64,000 nt of DNA from Staphylococcus haemolyticus (GCF_006094395.1 NZ_CP035291.1:930001-994000), one strand, 5' to 3'. Positions 33,762-46,607 are shown, counted from the stretch's first letter. Made by a program: numbers and translations. Notes: generated from the letters alone by a model not told the origin.

Positions 33762-34796
33762 ATGACGACGAAGGGTTATATTGGTTCATACACAAAAAAA
33801 GAAGGTAAAGGTATTTACTTATTCGAATTAAATGAAGATAGTGGACAAATTAGTTCTGTTAATACTGGTTATGAGATTGAAGCATCTACTTATCTTGCTC
33901 AAACAGATGATTATTTATACGCAATCACTAAAGAAGGTGAACACTGCGGGGTAGCTGCTTTTAAAAAAGAAGCTTCTGGTTCGTTAACATTAATTAATAA
34001 ATGCTTAGAATCTGTAGAGGGTACAGGTTGCTATATATCGGTATCATCTGACCACAATTTTTTATTTGAAGCAGTGTACGGCGCTGGTATCGCTAGAATA
34101 TATCAATTGAATAAAGATACAGGTGAGATCATTAAGTTAATTCAAGAATTAAATCACGACTATCCACTTGGAAGTCATGAACGTCAAGAGCATTCACATG
34201 TCCACTATATAAATGAAACACCCGATTGCAAATATGTTGTAGCTACTGATTTAGGTACAGACAGAGTTGTAACTTATGAATTCAGTAATGAAGGTCTTAA
34301 AGAATACAAAGTTTCTAAATTTAAAGATCAAGATGGTCCAAGACATATTGCATTTCACAATAATGGTGAATATGCCTACATTGTTCATGAATTATCTAAT
34401 TATGTTAGCGTAGCTAAATATAAAGATGGTCAATTTGAAGAACTAGAACGTCATTTAACTGTTCCTGAAGATTTTAATGATGACACTAAATTAGCGGCTG
34501 TTCGCTTATCGCATGATCAACAAACTTTATATATTAGTAACCGTGGTCATGATAGTATTGCGGTATTCACGATTACAGAGAATGGCGCGGGACTAAACCC
34601 TGTAGAAATCGTTAAAAGTGGGGACCAATTCCCAAGAGATTTTAATATTACTGAATCAGATGACTATCTAGTTTGTGCCCATCAAGAGGGTAATTATGAA
34701 ATTACAGTTTTTAAAAGAGACACAAATACTGGTAAATTAACGCCAACAGATAATCAACAAATTGCACCTGAAGGTGTACATGTTAGTTTTATTTAA
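33762..34796 (+). CDS. pgl: 6-phosphogluconolactonase, beta-propeller (YkgB/YbhE) type
   Basis: A 344-residue lactonase-family seven-bladed propeller that hydrolyses 6-phosphogluconolactone in the pentose phosphate pathway. Typical blades include [15 protein letters not shown] at the start, [15 protein letters not shown] near residue 147 (conserved His/Glu site), [32 protein letters not shown] and [20 protein letters not shown] precedes ATG. Monocistronic. The specific reaction is by family. Confidence 0.87.
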
Positions 34797-34806
34797 GTAA
34801 AATACT

Positions 34807-34839
34807 AAGCCACGGCAGTGTAAAATGTCGTGGCTTTTT
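34807..34839. terminator. Bidirectional terminator, pgl and aldehyde dehydrogenase
   Basis: AAGCCACG pairs with CGTGGCTT and is followed by TTT on the plus strand; it lies between the convergent stops. Confidence 0.82.
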
Positions 34840-34847
34840 GCAAATTT

Positions 34848-36230
34848 TTATAAGTTTTTAAAAAATGTTCTAATATATTTAAATTTACCTTTATAAGGCG
34901 GATACATAACACTTGAATCTAATCGCGTAGACCTAAAGATGTATGACTTGCTATGGCTAAAGGTTTGGAAAGTATATTTACCATGATATTGTCCAATGCC
35001 AGACATTCCGACACCACCAAATGGTAAATTAGGATTAGCAAGATGCATTAAAGTATCATTAATTGCACCGCCACCGAAAGATAATTCGTTTAATACACGG
35101 TGTGTAGTATTCTCATCTTCACTAAATAAATATAAACTTAACGGTTTAGCTTTACTCTGAATAATATCTACTGCCTCATTAAAATCATCATAAGTAATAA
35201 TAGGTAATATAGGTCCAAAGATTTCATCTTGCATGATTTTAGAACTTGACGTAATACTATCTAAAATAGTTGGTTCTATATAGCGTGTTGTAGCATTTGC
35301 ATTACCACCGAAAATAACATGGTTTTGGTGCACGTTAAGTAATTCATTTAAGCGATTAAAGTGTTTATCATTAACTATGCGACCAAAATCTGGACTTTCC
35401 TCTATGTTAGTACCATAAAATTCTTGAATACTTTGTTTAAGTGCTTCAATCAATTCGTTTTTGACCTTCTTATTAACTAATATATAATCCGGAGCCACAC
35501 ATGTTTGTCCTGCATTAGTAAATTTACCGAAACTAATACGATCACTAGCAACTTTAATATTAGCAGTATCATCTACAATAACTGGAGATTTACCGCCTAA
35601 TTCAAGGGTAACAGGAACTAAATTTTTGCTTGCTGCTTCATACACGATTTGACCAACCTTGTCACTACCTGTAAAGAATATGTAGTCAAATGGCAGATTA
35701 ATTAATGTTTGTGTTTCTTCTATACCACCCTCGATAACACCTATATAATCAGTAGTAAATACGTCTTCAATAATTTGACGAATGACCGTGGCAACGTGAG
35801 GTGTTAATTCAGATGGTTTTATAATAGCAGTATTTCCAGCTGCAATAGCCCCAATTAAAGGTTCAAATAGTAACTGTACAGGATAATTAAATGGACCAAT
35901 GATTAATACTGTGCCATATGGTTCTTGTTTGATATAACTTTTTGCCGGAAACATAAATAGAGGTGTATCAACTTGTTTTGTTTTAGACCAATTTTTAAGT
36001 TCTTTTCTCGCAGTTTTAATACTTTTTAGTGTGATACCAATTTCTGTGGCATATGCTTCAACAGGACTTTTTCCCAAATCAGTCTTTAGAGCATCTAGTA
36101 AATCATTTTCATGATTTTTAATACTTTTACTTAGAAGTTTTAATTGATGTTTTCGAAATTTTAAATCTTTCGTTTTATGTGTTTTGAAAAAAGCTTTACT
36201 TTCTTCAAATTGTTGCTCAATGCTTGGCAA
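34848..36230 (-). CDS. Aldehyde dehydrogenase (TTG start)
   Basis: A 460-residue NAD(P)-dependent aldehyde dehydrogenase of the class 3/fatty-aldehyde type. It has the catalytic Cys in FGKFTNAGQTCVAPDYILV near residue 245, the general-base Glu in VTLELGGKSPVIV near residue 211 and the cofactor loop FFTGSDKVGQIVYE. The C-terminal tail (SSVMYPPYKGKFKYIRTFF) is typical of class 3 enzymes and may touch the membrane. The start is TTG 36230 with GGAGGT 8 bases upstream. Substrate unknown. Confidence 0.87.
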   Translation of the reverse strand: MPSIEQQFEESKAFFKTHKTKDLKFRKHQLKLLSKSIKNHENDLLDALKTDLGKSPVEAYATEIGITLKSIKTARKELKNWSKTKQVDTPLFMFPAKSYIKQEPYGTVLIIGPFNYPVQLLFEPLIGAIAAGNTAIIKPSELTPHVATVIRQIIEDVFTTDYIGVIEGGIEETQTLINLPFDYIFFTGSDKVGQIVYEAASKNLVPVTLELGGKSPVIVDDTANIKVASDRISFGKFTNAGQTCVAPDYILVNKKVKNELIEALKQSIQEFYGTNIEESPDFGRIVNDKHFNRLNELLNVHQNHVIFGGNANATTRYIEPTILDSITSSSKIMQDEIFGPILPIITYDDFNEAVDIIQSKAKPLSLYLFSEDENTTHRVLNELSFGGGAINDTLMHLANPNLPFGGVGMSGIGQYHGKYTFQTFSHSKSYIFRSTRLDSSVMYPPYKGKFKYIRTFFKNL

Positions 36231-36326
36231 TGTGTGATACCTCCTAAATAGTAAAATCTATATTAAAGAATTAAATTAAAATAAATGATGTAATTCATCA
36301 TATCTATACCCTAAATATTTTTCAAT

Positions 36327-36360
36327 AAAAAACAGTTGAATGAAAAGATTCATTCAACTG
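36327..36360 (-). terminator. Terminator of ppaC
   Basis: On the minus strand CAGTTGAATGAA pairs perfectly with TTCATTCAACTG and is followed by six T. Confidence 0.88.
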
Positions 36361-36396
36361 CGTATATAAAGGCGATAACTAAATTGCCAATATGTT

Positions 36397-37326
36397 TTAT
36401 TTAATTAGAGCATCTGTGATTTGAGGTACCACTTGTTTTTTACGTGATACAACGCCTGATAAGAATGCCATGCCATCATCTAATTGAACTTTAAATGCCT
36501 CGCCGACTTTATCTTTTTCAGCACCTACTACTAAGATTTTAGAATCACTATTAATAATGTCAGTAACTACTAATACAAATAAATCATACTTTTCATTAGC
36601 ACTTGTTTCTAACATTGCTTTTTCAAGATCTTCTTTACGATTTAATACTTCATCAATGTCGACAGTATTTACTTGGGCAATGCGTGTAACATAGTCGCCC
36701 ATATTAAATGATTTAGCATCCATGTCTAATAATTCCTCTGCAGATTTATCAGTAGTTGATGCACCAGCTTTTAACATTTCTAAGCCATATTCATCTAAAT
36801 CAACATTTGCTAAATCTTTTAAATCTTTAGCAGCATTTACATCCTCATCAGTACAAGTAGGAGATTTGAATAATAAGCTATCAGAAATAATTGCTGAAAT
36901 CATCAAACCTGCGATATGCGGTTTAATTTCAAAGCCACGTTCTTTGTACATTTTGTAAAGAATAGTAGCAGTACAACCAACTGGTTCTGCGCGGTACCAA
37001 AGCGGTGAAGCAGTTTCGAAATTAGCGATTCTATGATGATCCACAACGTGTTTAATCTCTGCGTCAGAAATTGTTTCAGCACTTTGTTGGAACTCATTGT
37101 GATCGACTAAGATTACTTCTTGACCATCTAAATTATCACTTAATAATTCTGGTGCTTTAACTTCAAAATGATCTAAAGCAAATTTAGTTTCAGGATTAAT
37201 ATCTCCTAAACGATATGGCGTCGCTTCAGAGTTACCAGTTAATTGTTCAAAATCAGCCATGATGATAGCTGATGCTATTGCATCTGTGTCTGGATTTTGA
37301 TGTCCAAAAATATAAGTTTTTGCCAT
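36397..37326 (-). CDS. ppaC: Manganese-dependent inorganic pyrophosphatase
   Basis: A 309-residue family II pyrophosphatase of the DHH superfamily. Metal ligands are visible in GHQNPDTDAIASA (His9, Asp13, Asp15), VDHNE near residue 75 and VDHHRI near residue 97. The C-terminal DHHA2 domain ends with the substrate-binding SRKKQ. It hydrolyses pyrophosphate to drive biosynthesis. Cytoplasmic, monocistronic. Confidence 0.96.
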   Translation of the reverse strand: MAKTYIFGHQNPDTDAIASAIIMADFEQLTGNSEATPYRLGDINPETKFALDHFEVKAPELLSDNLDGQEVILVDHNEFQQSAETISDAEIKHVVDHHRIANFETASPLWYRAEPVGCTATILYKMYKERGFEIKPHIAGLMISAIISDSLLFKSPTCTDEDVNAAKDLKDLANVDLDEYGLEMLKAGASTTDKSAEELLDMDAKSFNMGDYVTRIAQVNTVDIDEVLNRKEDLEKAMLETSANEKYDLFVLVVTDIINSDSKILVVGAEKDKVGEAFKVQLDDGMAFLSGVVSRKKQVVPQITDALIK

Positions 37327-37376
37327 TGTTATTATCCACCCTTATCATTTAATTTTTCATCTTATTTTATCATGTT

Positions 37377-37937
37377 TCATTTAGCTACATCTACCTCTGC
37401 GCCTAATGAGTTTACAAAATGTCCTAAAGCCCATTTATGACCACTCTCATTGAATGAAGCAACACCATCTTTCGGAATAGTAATGTTATACCCCAAATTA
37501 TAGGCTGAAACAGCAGTGTGTAAAATACAAATATCTGTACAAACACCCACAATTTCAATATCTTTTATATTTCTCTCTCTCAATAGACTATCTAGAGGTG
37601 TACCATAGAATGAATCATAACGACGCTTATTTAAATAATGAATATTACTGTTTCCACTAATGTTATTATAAAAGGCTTTAATCTTACCATATAATTCACG
37701 TCCTGCTGTGCCCTCAATATTGTGAGGAGGGAATAACTTTGTCTCAGGATGGAACATATCGTTCTCATAATGTAAATCCATCATAAAGAAAATATCTTGG
37801 CCTTCAGACTGATATGTCTCTAAACGTTTCAGTATAAAAGATTCAATATCTTGCCCAGGTTTACCACATGTTAATCGACCATCATCTGCAATGAAGTCAT
37901 AAGAATAATCTACTACTATTAGTGCTTTTCTAGTCAT
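37377..37937 (-). CDS. pncA: Nicotinamidase, isochorismatase family
   Basis: A 186-residue cysteine hydrolase. The triad is Asp in ALIVVDYSYDF (near residue 10), a Lys in the middle and Cys in IVGVCTDICIL near residue 136. Metal-site residues are in MMDLHYENDMFHPE. The length and motif set fit PncA, which deamidates nicotinamide to nicotinate for pncB. ATG 37937 is chosen over TTG 37943 because AGGAAG would be too close to the latter. The pncB-nadE pair 4 kb away completes NAD salvage. Confidence 0.83.
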   Translation of the reverse strand: MTRKALIVVDYSYDFIADDGRLTCGKPGQDIESFILKRLETYQSEGQDIFFMMDLHYENDMFHPETKLFPPHNIEGTAGRELYGKIKAFYNNISGNSNIHYLNKRRYDSFYGTPLDSLLRERNIKDIEIVGVCTDICILHTAVSAYNLGYNITIPKDGVASFNESGHKWALGHFVNSLGAEVDVAK

Positions 37938-38105
37938 AATCAATCTTCCTCTCTATTAAATGTTTGAGCTATTTAAAAATTGTATAATTATATAGAAACG
38001 ATTAAATTATTACCTCATTAATCATTATATATATTATAGCTAATCCCATTCTAAAATGGTATATAGCAATAAAATAGGTTTGAAAGTTTAGATAGGGGAT
38101 ACGTT

Positions 38106-39188
38106 ATGTTAATAAATGCTCAAGATTATGGATTAAAAGGATGTAATAAACGCAAAGACACTAAAGCAATACAACGAGCACTGAATAAAGCAAGATATGG
38201 TGAACACACTGTACTTATACCTAGCGGTACATATTATATTTCGAAAGCACTCATCATTTATGACTCAACAACTTTATTACTAGAAGATGATACGACATTA
38301 CTAAGATGTGGTAAGGATGCACTTTTAAAAAATGGCCATCGTTTTGGTTTTTATAAAGGATATCAAGGTAATAGTCATATTTATATTAAAGGTGGAACGT
38401 TTGATATGAATGGCTCTAAATATCCATACAATAATACTGCGATGTCAATTGGACATGCAGAAGATATTCAATTAATAGGTGTAACAGTATTAAACGTAGT
38501 TGGCGGACACGCTCTAGACGCTTGTGGTATCAATGGTTTGTATATCAAAAATTGCAATTTTAAAGGTTTTAATGATTTTGATGGGGATCGTTCATTTTCT
38601 GAAGCAATTCAATTAGATATTCAAGTACCTGGTGCGTTTCCTAAATTTGGGACGACAGACGGAACCATCACTAAAAATGTAGTCATTGAGAATTGTTATT
38701 TTGGGAATTCAGATGACCATCAAATGCGTCCATGGAATAGAGCAATTGGCTCACATGCAAGCAGGTATAATAAGTTCTACGAAAATGTGCATATAAAAGA
38801 TAATTGTTTTGAGGGGACTGAAGACTATGCACTAACACCCCTAAAAGCTAAAAATATGATTATTTCACGCAATAAATTCAAAAATTGTAAAGGTGGTATT
38901 CGATTTTTAGGGGTAAAAGATGGAAAAAATGCTGCTGATCCTGTTACTGGCAAAGTCATGGAATCTCAAGCTGGTGAGAATTTCAGTGTGATTGGTAATC
39001 ACTTTATTGGAGAAATGAAAAAAGATGCCATTCACATTAGAAGCTATAATAATGTAAAACATCAGCAAGTGTTTATCGCCGGTAATACTTTTGATAAAGC
39101 ATCACAAACTATACATTTAGAAGATATAGAAGATTTAACCCTAAACCAGGGTGAAGATGTTACCATTAAAAAAATTAATGTAGACTGA
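38106..39188 (+). CDS. Right-handed beta-helix (pectate lyase-like) protein
   Basis: A 360-residue protein of the pectate-lyase/GH28-like superfamily. It starts with the typical [23 protein letters not shown] cap, then repeated coils such as [40 protein letters not shown] and [15 protein letters not shown]. No signal peptide is visible, so it is cytoplasmic unless exported otherwise; its substrate is unknown. The conserved Asp/His residues in the central coils could form an active site. AGGGGA lies upstream. Monocistronic. Confidence 0.78.
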   Translation: MLINAQDYGLKGCNKRKDTKAIQRALNKARYGEHTVLIPSGTYYISKALIIYDSTTLLLEDDTTLLRCGKDALLKNGHRFGFYKGYQGNSHIYIKGGTFDMNGSKYPYNNTAMSIGHAEDIQLIGVTVLNVVGGHALDACGINGLYIKNCNFKGFNDFDGDRSFSEAIQLDIQVPGAFPKFGTTDGTITKNVVIENCYFGNSDDHQMRPWNRAIGSHASRYNKFYENVHIKDNCFEGTEDYALTPLKAKNMIISRNKFKNCKGGIRFLGVKDGKNAADPVTGKVMESQAGENFSVIGNHFIGEMKKDAIHIRSYNNVKHQQVFIAGNTFDKASQTIHLEDIEDLTLNQGEDVTIKKINVD

Positions 39189-39222
39189 GTAGAGATAATG
39201 TTTTCGAACACAACCCAACAAT

Positions 39223-39268
39223 AAATAGCCAGTAAATACGTTTTGAAGACGCATTTACTGGCTATTTA
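39223..39268. terminator. Bidirectional terminator before pheA
   Basis: AAATAGCCAGTAAAT pairs with ATTTACTGGCTATTT (15 bp) around the loop. Confidence 0.85.
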
Positions 39269-39346
39269 ATTTCGATACATCAGTGTTAAATAAGGACAAG
39301 ACAGCAAATTTTTTATAATTTCGTCATAATGCCTTTCGATATTTAT

Positions 39347-40147
39347 CTAATGGTGATTAAATGCACCTATAATTTTAACTTCAAAATCTAAAGTCTGTAA
39401 TATTGTGATAACCTTATTGAGTTTTTCATTTTTCCCAATATCGGTTTGAACAAAAAATCTGTACATACCTAACTGCGTCTTAAGAGGTCTAGACTCAATC
39501 CATGACAAGTTAATATCAAATAAAGCAAATGTGTTAAGTATACTAGCTAATAATCCAGCTTTATCGTGTTTAGGTGTTATCAGTAATAGCGTACTAGAAG
39601 CAGATTCATTGTAGTGCTCGTTACTTTTTACTACTAAAAAACGAGTGACGTTATGTGGATAGTCTTGTATATGTGTATCTATCGGTTCGAAACCATATGA
39701 CTCTCCGCTTCCTAATGGTGCAATAGCAGCGACATGTGTGTCAATTTTTTCTAAACTTTGAATCGTACTATCAACATAATCATATAAGAAATGATGTCGA
39801 TGGATATATTGACTCGTTTGACTTATTGCAGGTGCAATGGAATAAACCTTTTTAATATCATCCAGTGAAGTACCTTTATTAGCGTATAAACCAAAATTAA
39901 TATCTAAATGGATTTCGCCATGAGCGTATATATCTTCTTGTGCAAGTGCATCCGCAACAATATTAATAGTACCTTCAATTGAGTTCTCAATAGGTACGAT
40001 ACCTACAGCATCACTATGACTATTAACGGCTTTAATTACTTCATAAAGATTTGATTTAGGTGAATATGTAACTTCTTCCTCAGATAAATAAGTTTTTGCA
40101 GCTAAATAAGAAAATGTTCCCTTAGGGCCTAAATAATATAAACGCAT
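39347..40147 (-). CDS. pheA: Prephenate dehydratase
   Basis: A 266-residue monofunctional prephenate dehydratase converting prephenate to phenylpyruvate in phenylalanine synthesis. The catalytic domain has YYLGPKGTFSYLAA at the start, IVPIENSIEGTIN near residue 50 and the NVTRFLVV motif (TRF catalytic Thr) near residue 167. The C-terminal ACT domain (GLLASILNTFALFDINLSWIESRP) gives phenylalanine feedback control. It begins 29 bases after nos and is probably its operon partner, as in other staphylococci. Confidence 0.94.
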   Translation of the reverse strand: MRLYYLGPKGTFSYLAAKTYLSEEEVTYSPKSNLYEVIKAVNSHSDAVGIVPIENSIEGTINIVADALAQEDIYAHGEIHLDINFGLYANKGTSLDDIKKVYSIAPAISQTSQYIHRHHFLYDYVDSTIQSLEKIDTHVAAIAPLGSGESYGFEPIDTHIQDYPHNVTRFLVVKSNEHYNESASSTLLLITPKHDKAGLLASILNTFALFDINLSWIESRPLKTQLGMYRFFVQTDIGKNEKLNKVITILQTLDFEVKIIGAFNHH

Positions 40148-40176
40148 CTTTGTTCGTCACCTCGTATTATCGAACA

Positions 40177-41244
40177 CTAGTGAAATGGACATTTCATTGA
40201 CTGTTTCTTTTTATAATGAAAATTAGGATCCTTGATTTCATTATTATAACCATGATGATAATTTGAAGTTAGGGTCGGTGAAAGTGGTGGGGCTAACCAA
40301 GACCATTTACCTGTGACATCACGGTTATTTGCTAGTTCCTTTTCTTCAAATAATTGAAATTGTTTTGATGCAGTAAGGTGATCAACAATAGAAACACCTT
40401 GAGATTTAAATGAATGGTATACAGCATAATTAAGTTCAACGAGTGTTCGATCTTTATTAAAAGAATTATTTTTTAGTGTACCAAATTCAAACGCTTCTGC
40501 AATACTTTCCAATAAATTATAGCGGTAAGAGTCAGTGAAATTGCGTACTGCAATTTCTGTTACCATATACCATCCATTAAACGGGGCAGTTGGATAAGTA
40601 ATGCCACCAATTTTCAAATCCATATTAGAAATGATTGGAACACCATACCATTTTAAATTTAAATCCTTTAACTTTGGATAATGTTCATGTTCTATTTCAA
40701 CTTCTTTTATTAATTCATGGGGTAACTCAAACCATTTTATAGAATCATTAGGTAATTGATAAATGAGTGGTAGTACATCGAAATCAGTACCTTTGCCTTT
40801 CCAACCTAAATGCTCAGCTAATTGTGTGATTTCACGTTCAGATGGATCACCGGCATGTTCATAACCAGCATATCTAATAAGTTGATTATTATAGATACGA
40901 GGTGCTTGATTAGGTGAAAAAATCGTTATATAAGGCTTGATCTTACCATTATTCGTCGCATGTTCAAGATGATGATTGATTGTATCTATAAAATCACGCT
41001 CATTATCAACGTTTCTAGCATCTTCTACATTTAAAGAATCCCAAAATAAGCGTCCAATACAGCGATTAGAGTTACGCCAAGCAAGTTTAGCGCCATACGA
41101 CAACTCTTCCAAAGTATGCGTATATGTACCAGTATGTTCAATTTCTTTTTCTATCTCTTTTATTCTTTTATCAAAAATAGATGGATTGTAATTAAGTTCA
41201 CGATACATCGTTTCGATAAAACTTCTTGCTTCTTCCAATAACAT
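40177..41244 (-). CDS. nos: Bacterial nitric oxide synthase oxygenase
   Basis: A 355-residue NOS oxygenase domain without a reductase. The haem-ligand Cys62 is in [18 protein letters not shown]. The arginine site is in [19 protein letters not shown], and the C-terminus has [25 protein letters not shown] 41244 is chosen because CGAGGTGG lies upstream, giving the length of S. aureus saNOS (M-L-L-E-E versus M-L-F-K-E). It makes NO and citrulline from arginine and protects against oxidative stress. The pheA partner is conserved. Confidence 0.96.
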   Translation of the reverse strand: MLLEEARSFIETMYRELNYNPSIFDKRIKEIEKEIEHTGTYTHTLEELSYGAKLAWRNSNRCIGRLFWDSLNVEDARNVDNERDFIDTINHHLEHATNNGKIKPYITIFSPNQAPRIYNNQLIRYAGYEHAGDPSEREITQLAEHLGWKGKGTDFDVLPLIYQLPNDSIKWFELPHELIKEVEIEHEHYPKLKDLNLKWYGVPIISNMDLKIGGITYPTAPFNGWYMVTEIAVRNFTDSYRYNLLESIAEAFEFGTLKNNSFNKDRTLVELNYAVYHSFKSQGVSIVDHLTASKQFQLFEEKELANNRDVTGKWSWLAPPLSPTLTSNYHHGYNNEIKDPNFHYKKKQSMKCPFH

Positions 41245-41423
41245 ATAACCACCTCGGTTCATATTATAATCTAGACAATAAATTAACTCATTCAATTACA
41301 TAGATTGTCACGAATTTGTCTTATTGATACTTATTTAAATTTTAATTGTATCAATAGGATGTGAATACGCACTTCTACTGAATTATGATAAAATGTACTA
41401 AAACATCGTTAGGAGAGATTGTG

Positions 41424-42893
41424 GTGTATCGTTACGAAGATGACAGTTTAATGTTACATAATGACTTATACCAAATTAACATGGCAGAGAGCTATTGGAA
41501 TGATGGTATTCATGAACGAAATGCAGTATTTGATTTGTATTTTAGAAGTATGCCATTTGAGAGTGGATATGCAGTTTTTAATGGTTTAAAAAGAGTAATT
41601 CAATTTATTGAACATTTTCATTTTAGTGATTCTGATATTGAATATTTACAGTCAATAGGTTATAAAAATGATTTCTTAAACTATTTAAAAAATTTAAAGT
41701 TCACTGGTAATATTCGCTCAATGCAAGAAGGTGAATTGTGTTTTGGAAATGAACCATTACTTAGAGTGGAGGCACCATTAATTCAAGCGCAACTTATAGA
41801 AACCGTATTACTTAATATAATCAACTTCCATACATTAATTTCGACTAAAGCAAGTAGAATTCGTCAAGTAGCACCTGATGATACATTAATGGAATTTGGA
41901 ACTCGCCGTGCACAAGAGTTAGATGCTGCGTTATGGGGGGCTAGAGCTGCTTATATCGGTGGTTTTGATTCTACTAGTAATGTGCGTTCCGGTAAATTAT
42001 TTGGTATACCCGTTTCTGGTACGCATGCACACGCTTTAGTTCAAACATATGGTGATGAATATAAAGCTTTTAAAATTTATGCAGAACGCCATAAAAATTG
42101 TGTGTTCTTAGTTGATACGTTCCACACGCTTAAATCAGGTGTTCCTACAGCTATTAAAGTAGCGAAAGAACTAGGGGATAAAATCAATTTCATTGGTATC
42201 CGTTTAGATTCTGGAGATATTGCTTATTTATCTAAAGAAGCACGCAGAATGTTAGATGAAGCGGGATTCAAAGATGCTAAAATCATCGCATCTAATGACT
42301 TAGATGAACAAACGATAATGAGTTTGAAATCTCAAGGAGCTAAAGTTGACTCATGGGGTGTAGGTACGAAATTAATTACTGGTTATGACCAACCAGCACT
42401 TGGTGCAGTATATAAACTAGTAGCAGTTGTAGATGACAACGGCCGATATGTTGATAGAATTAAACTGTCCAACAATGCAGAAAAAGTGACAACACCTGGT
42501 AAGAAGAAAGTGTATCGCATTATAAATACTAAAACAGGTAAAGCAGAAGGCGACTATATTACTCTAGAACATGAGAATCCTAATAATGAAAAACCTTTAA
42601 AAATGTTCCATCCAGTTCACACGTATAAAATGAAACATATCAAACACTTTGAAGCGATTGACTTGCATCATTCAATCTTTGAAAATGGGAAACTTGTTTA
42701 CCAATTACCGAGTGAAAAAGAGGCACAAGAATACTCTAAAAAGGCATTATCTAAATTATGGGATGAAAATAAACGTTATTTAAATCCTCAAGAATACCCT
42801 GTGGATTTAAGTACAGCTTGTTGGGACAACAAACATAAGCGTATTTTCGAAGTTGCAGAACACGTAAAAGAGATGGAGGAAGACAATGACTAA
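41424..42893 (+). CDS. pncB: Nicotinate phosphoribosyltransferase (GTG start)
   Basis: A 489-residue enzyme making nicotinate mononucleotide from nicotinate and PRPP. Motifs: [16 protein letters not shown] at the start, [20 protein letters not shown] near residue 165, [14 protein letters not shown] near residue 200 and [22 protein letters not shown] 41424 has AGGAGAG 6 bases upstream; the frame is open further up to 41385 but lacks a ribosome site. It overlaps nadE by 8 bases. Confidence 0.94.
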   Translation: MYRYEDDSLMLHNDLYQINMAESYWNDGIHERNAVFDLYFRSMPFESGYAVFNGLKRVIQFIEHFHFSDSDIEYLQSIGYKNDFLNYLKNLKFTGNIRSMQEGELCFGNEPLLRVEAPLIQAQLIETVLLNIINFHTLISTKASRIRQVAPDDTLMEFGTRRAQELDAALWGARAAYIGGFDSTSNVRSGKLFGIPVSGTHAHALVQTYGDEYKAFKIYAERHKNCVFLVDTFHTLKSGVPTAIKVAKELGDKINFIGIRLDSGDIAYLSKEARRMLDEAGFKDAKIIASNDLDEQTIMSLKSQGAKVDSWGVGTKLITGYDQPALGAVYKLVAVVDDNGRYVDRIKLSNNAEKVTTPGKKKVYRIINTKTGKAEGDYITLEHENPNNEKPLKMFHPVHTYKMKHIKHFEAIDLHHSIFENGKLVYQLPSEKEAQEYSKKALSKLWDENKRYLNPQEYPVDLSTACWDNKHKRIFEVAEHVKEMEEDND

Positions 42894-43707
42894 TTTACAA
42901 GATATTGTAGTCAATGAAATGAAAGTGAAGAAACATATTGATAGTGAACAAGAGTCACGTGAAATTATTCAATTTATTAAAAGCTATGTGCAATCACATT
43001 CATTTATTAAATCTTTAGTGTTAGGTATTTCTGGTGGTCAAGATTCTACTTTGACTGGTAAATTAGCTCAGCTAGCAGTTGAAGAATTACGTAATGAAGG
43101 GCGAGATTGTCAATTTATTGCTGTGAAATTACCATATGGTGTGCAGAAAGATGCAGAAGAAGTTGAAGATGCATTAAACTTTATTCATCCCGATGAAATC
43201 ATTACTGTCAATATTAAACCTGCTGTTGATCAAAGTGTTAAATCTTTAAACGAGGCTGGTATTGAATTAACAGATTTTCAACGTGGTAACGAAAAAGCAC
43301 GTGAACGTATGAAGGTTCAATTTTCAATCGCATCAAATCGTAGTGGTATTGTTATTGGTACGGATCATTCTGCAGAGAATATTACAGGATTTTATACTAA
43401 GTACGGTGATGGTGCTGCTGATATCGCACCTATCTTTGGTCTAAATAAAAGACAAGGAAGACAGCTACTTAAATATTTGAACGCACCAAAGCATTTATAC
43501 GAAAAAGTTCCCACAGCAGATTTAGAGGATGATAAACCACAATTACCTGATGAAGAAGCTTTGGGTGTTACTTATGATCAAATTGATGACTATTTAGAAG
43601 GTAAACATATATCTAGTGAAGCCCGTGATACGATTGAAAATCACTATGTCAAAAATGCACATAAACGTGAATTAGCCTATACGCGTTATACTTGGCCTAA
43701 AAATTAA
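42886..43707 (+). CDS. nadE: NAD synthetase, ammonia-dependent
   Basis: A 273-residue N-type ATP pyrophosphatase. The PP-loop is [20 protein letters not shown] near residue 45; the deamido-NAD site has [18 protein letters not shown] and [20 protein letters not shown]. It uses ammonia directly because the glutaminase domain is absent. It is coupled to pncB by an 8-base overlap and completes the salvage route. Confidence 0.97.
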   Translation: MTNLQDIVVNEMKVKKHIDSEQESREIIQFIKSYVQSHSFIKSLVLGISGGQDSTLTGKLAQLAVEELRNEGRDCQFIAVKLPYGVQKDAEEVEDALNFIHPDEIITVNIKPAVDQSVKSLNEAGIELTDFQRGNEKARERMKVQFSIASNRSGIVIGTDHSAENITGFYTKYGDGAADIAPIFGLNKRQGRQLLKYLNAPKHLYEKVPTADLEDDKPQLPDEEALGVTYDQIDDYLEGKHISSEARDTIENHYVKNAHKRELAYTRYTWPKN

Positions 43708-43791
43708 AAAAAGATTTTCTAGTGACAAAATAAAAATTCACTGATAAAATTATTTCGATTTTAGATATCCATGTAAGAAAAGGGGATTAGT

Positions 43792-44400
43792 ATGTCAGTG
43801 ATAACTTCAAATCCATGGTCAATGGTATTAGCGATATTCGTCATCAACGTTTTTTATGTTACATTTTTAACAATGCGTACAATATTAACGTTAAAAGGTT
43901 ATCGTTATATGGCGGCTGCAGTAAGTTTCCTTGAAGTGTTAGTATATGTAGTTGGTCTTGGTATGGTAATGTCTAGTTTAGACCAAATTCAAAATATCTT
44001 TGCTTATGCGTTTGGTTTTTCGATTGGGATTTTAGTAGGTATGAAAATTGAAGAAAAACTCGCATTAGGTTATACAGTCGTAAATGTAACCTCATCAGAG
44101 TATGAAATTGATTTACCAAATGAGTTAAGAAATTTAGGTTATGGTGTTACACACTATGCAGCACATGGTCGCGATGGTAGTCGAATGGTAATGCAGATTT
44201 TAACGCCAAGACGTTATGAACGTAAATTAATGGAGACAGTACGAAATTTAGATGAGAAAGCGTTTATTATAGCGTATGAGCCAAGAGCGATTCACGGCGG
44301 TTTCTGGACTAAAGGCGTTCGAACTCGAAAAGTAAAAGCATACGAAGTAGAAGAAATAGAAAGTGTTGTGGAGCATGACGATGAAGTTCAAAGTAAATGA
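43792..44400 (+). CDS. UPF0316 membrane protein (DUF5698/DUF2179)
   Basis: A 202-residue protein with three N-terminal membrane helices (residues about 8-90) and a cytoplasmic DUF2179 domain ([40 protein letters not shown]). Family function is unknown. It overlaps the following NETI-motif gene by 20 bases, a conserved pairing in Bacillales. Confidence 0.83.
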   Translation: MSVITSNPWSMVLAIFVINVFYVTFLTMRTILTLKGYRYMAAAVSFLEVLVYVVGLGMVMSSLDQIQNIFAYAFGFSIGILVGMKIEEKLALGYTVVNVTSSEYEIDLPNELRNLGYGVTHYAAHGRDGSRMVMQILTPRRYERKLMETVRNLDEKAFIIAYEPRAIHGGFWTKGVRTRKVKAYEVEEIESVVEHDDEVQSK

Positions 44401-44551
44401 AAATGAAACAATCTCAGAATGTTTAACACGTATGCGTGAAGAAGGCTATATGCCAGTTAAACGAATTGAAAAACCTATATACACTGAAGATGAAAAAGGT
44501 AATGTAGTAGTATTAAGACAGGATATTCAATTTGTTGGTAAAAAGCTTTGA
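44381..44551 (+). CDS. NETI-motif small protein, 56 aa
   Basis: A 56-residue protein named for the conserved [20 protein letters not shown] segment, ending [11 protein letters not shown] 44381 is favoured because GTGGAG lies 7 bases upstream within the preceding gene. Function unknown; always linked to the UPF0316 gene as far as I know. A terminator follows. Confidence 0.82.
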   Translation: MKFKVNENETISECLTRMREEGYMPVKRIEKPIYTEDEKGNVVVLRQDIQFVGKKL

Positions 44552-44588
44552 TTTAATAATATAAATTACAACTCAAATTAATTTTATT

Positions 44589-44634
44589 AAGAGTGAAAAG
44601 AAGCTAAAGTACAACTTCTTTTTACTCTTTTTAT
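44589..44634 (+). terminator. Terminator of the UPF0316-NETI operon
   Basis: AAGAGTGAAAAGAAG pairs with CTTCTTTTTACTCTT (one G-T/A mismatch tolerated) and is followed by TTTTATT. Confidence 0.85.
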
Positions 44635-44747
44635 TATCGGATTATTGTTAGATAAGTGTATTATTTAGATAAAATCCATTATACTAAGTTTGTAAAAAAA
44701 GATTTATACATTTGATTAATTATCTGTTAAACTAAAAATGAAGTTTT

Positions 44748-44760
44748 AAAAACGAACTTT
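44748..44760 (+). promoter_or_regulatory. PurBox-like site upstream of purB
   Basis: AAAAACGAACTTT differs at one core position from the PurR consensus (WAWWCCGAACWWT) and lies 68 bases before purB. The expected second, inverted box is not clear, so PurR control is only suggested. Confidence 0.4.
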
Positions 44761-44812
44761 TCCCAATAATTTACGTTTAATGTACAGTTTTGAATTATAA
44801 ATTTATACATAG

Positions 44813-46123
<1,311 letters not shown>

Positions 46124-46217
46124 TAAGTTAACGGTTTTCAATAAAAATACTACACTTTAACTATTTAATGCGTTAAAATGAGATTATATTGAAAACGGAT
46201 TATAGGGGTTGTTTGAG

Positions 46218-46520
46218 ATGCAAATAGAGAAATTACGAGGACAAGCGTTAGATGAACTTTTTGATGCGATTCTTACACTTGAAAATAGAGAAGAATGTTA
46301 TCAATTCTTTGATGATTTATGCACTGTCAATGAATTACAATCATTATCTCAAAGATTACAAGTTGCTAAGATGATTAAACAAGGGTATACTTACGCAACA
46401 ATCGAAAAAGAATCTGGTGCTTCTACAGCAACAATATCTAGAGTAAAACGATCATTACAATGGGGTAATGACGCATATACAATGATATTAGAACGATTAA
46501 ATATAGAAACAAAAAAATAA
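46218..46520 (+). CDS. TrpR-like YerC/YecD family regulator
   Basis: A 100-residue all-helical DNA-binding protein of the TrpR superfamily; the helix-turn-helix is GYTYATIEKESGASTATISRVKR near residues 55-77. ATG 46218 is chosen with AGGGG upstream; TTG 46209 would overlap that site. Family members sit near pcrB-pcrA-ligA in many Bacillales, as here. The target is unknown. Confidence 0.83.
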   Translation: MQIEKLRGQALDELFDAILTLENREECYQFFDDLCTVNELQSLSQRLQVAKMIKQGYTYATIEKESGASTATISRVKRSLQWGNDAYTMILERLNIETKK

Positions 46521-46551
46521 TATTACGTTTAACATATATTTATAAATTGAA

Positions 46552-46607
46552 ATGCTCCCTTCAAAATTGACAATAATTTGGATATTTTGATGGGAGCGTT
46601 CTGTTTT
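46552..46607 (+). terminator. Terminator of the YerC-like gene
   Basis: GCTCCCTTCAAAAT pairs with ATTTTGATGGGAGC around a 17-base loop, followed by a T-rich CTGTTTT. Confidence 0.82.
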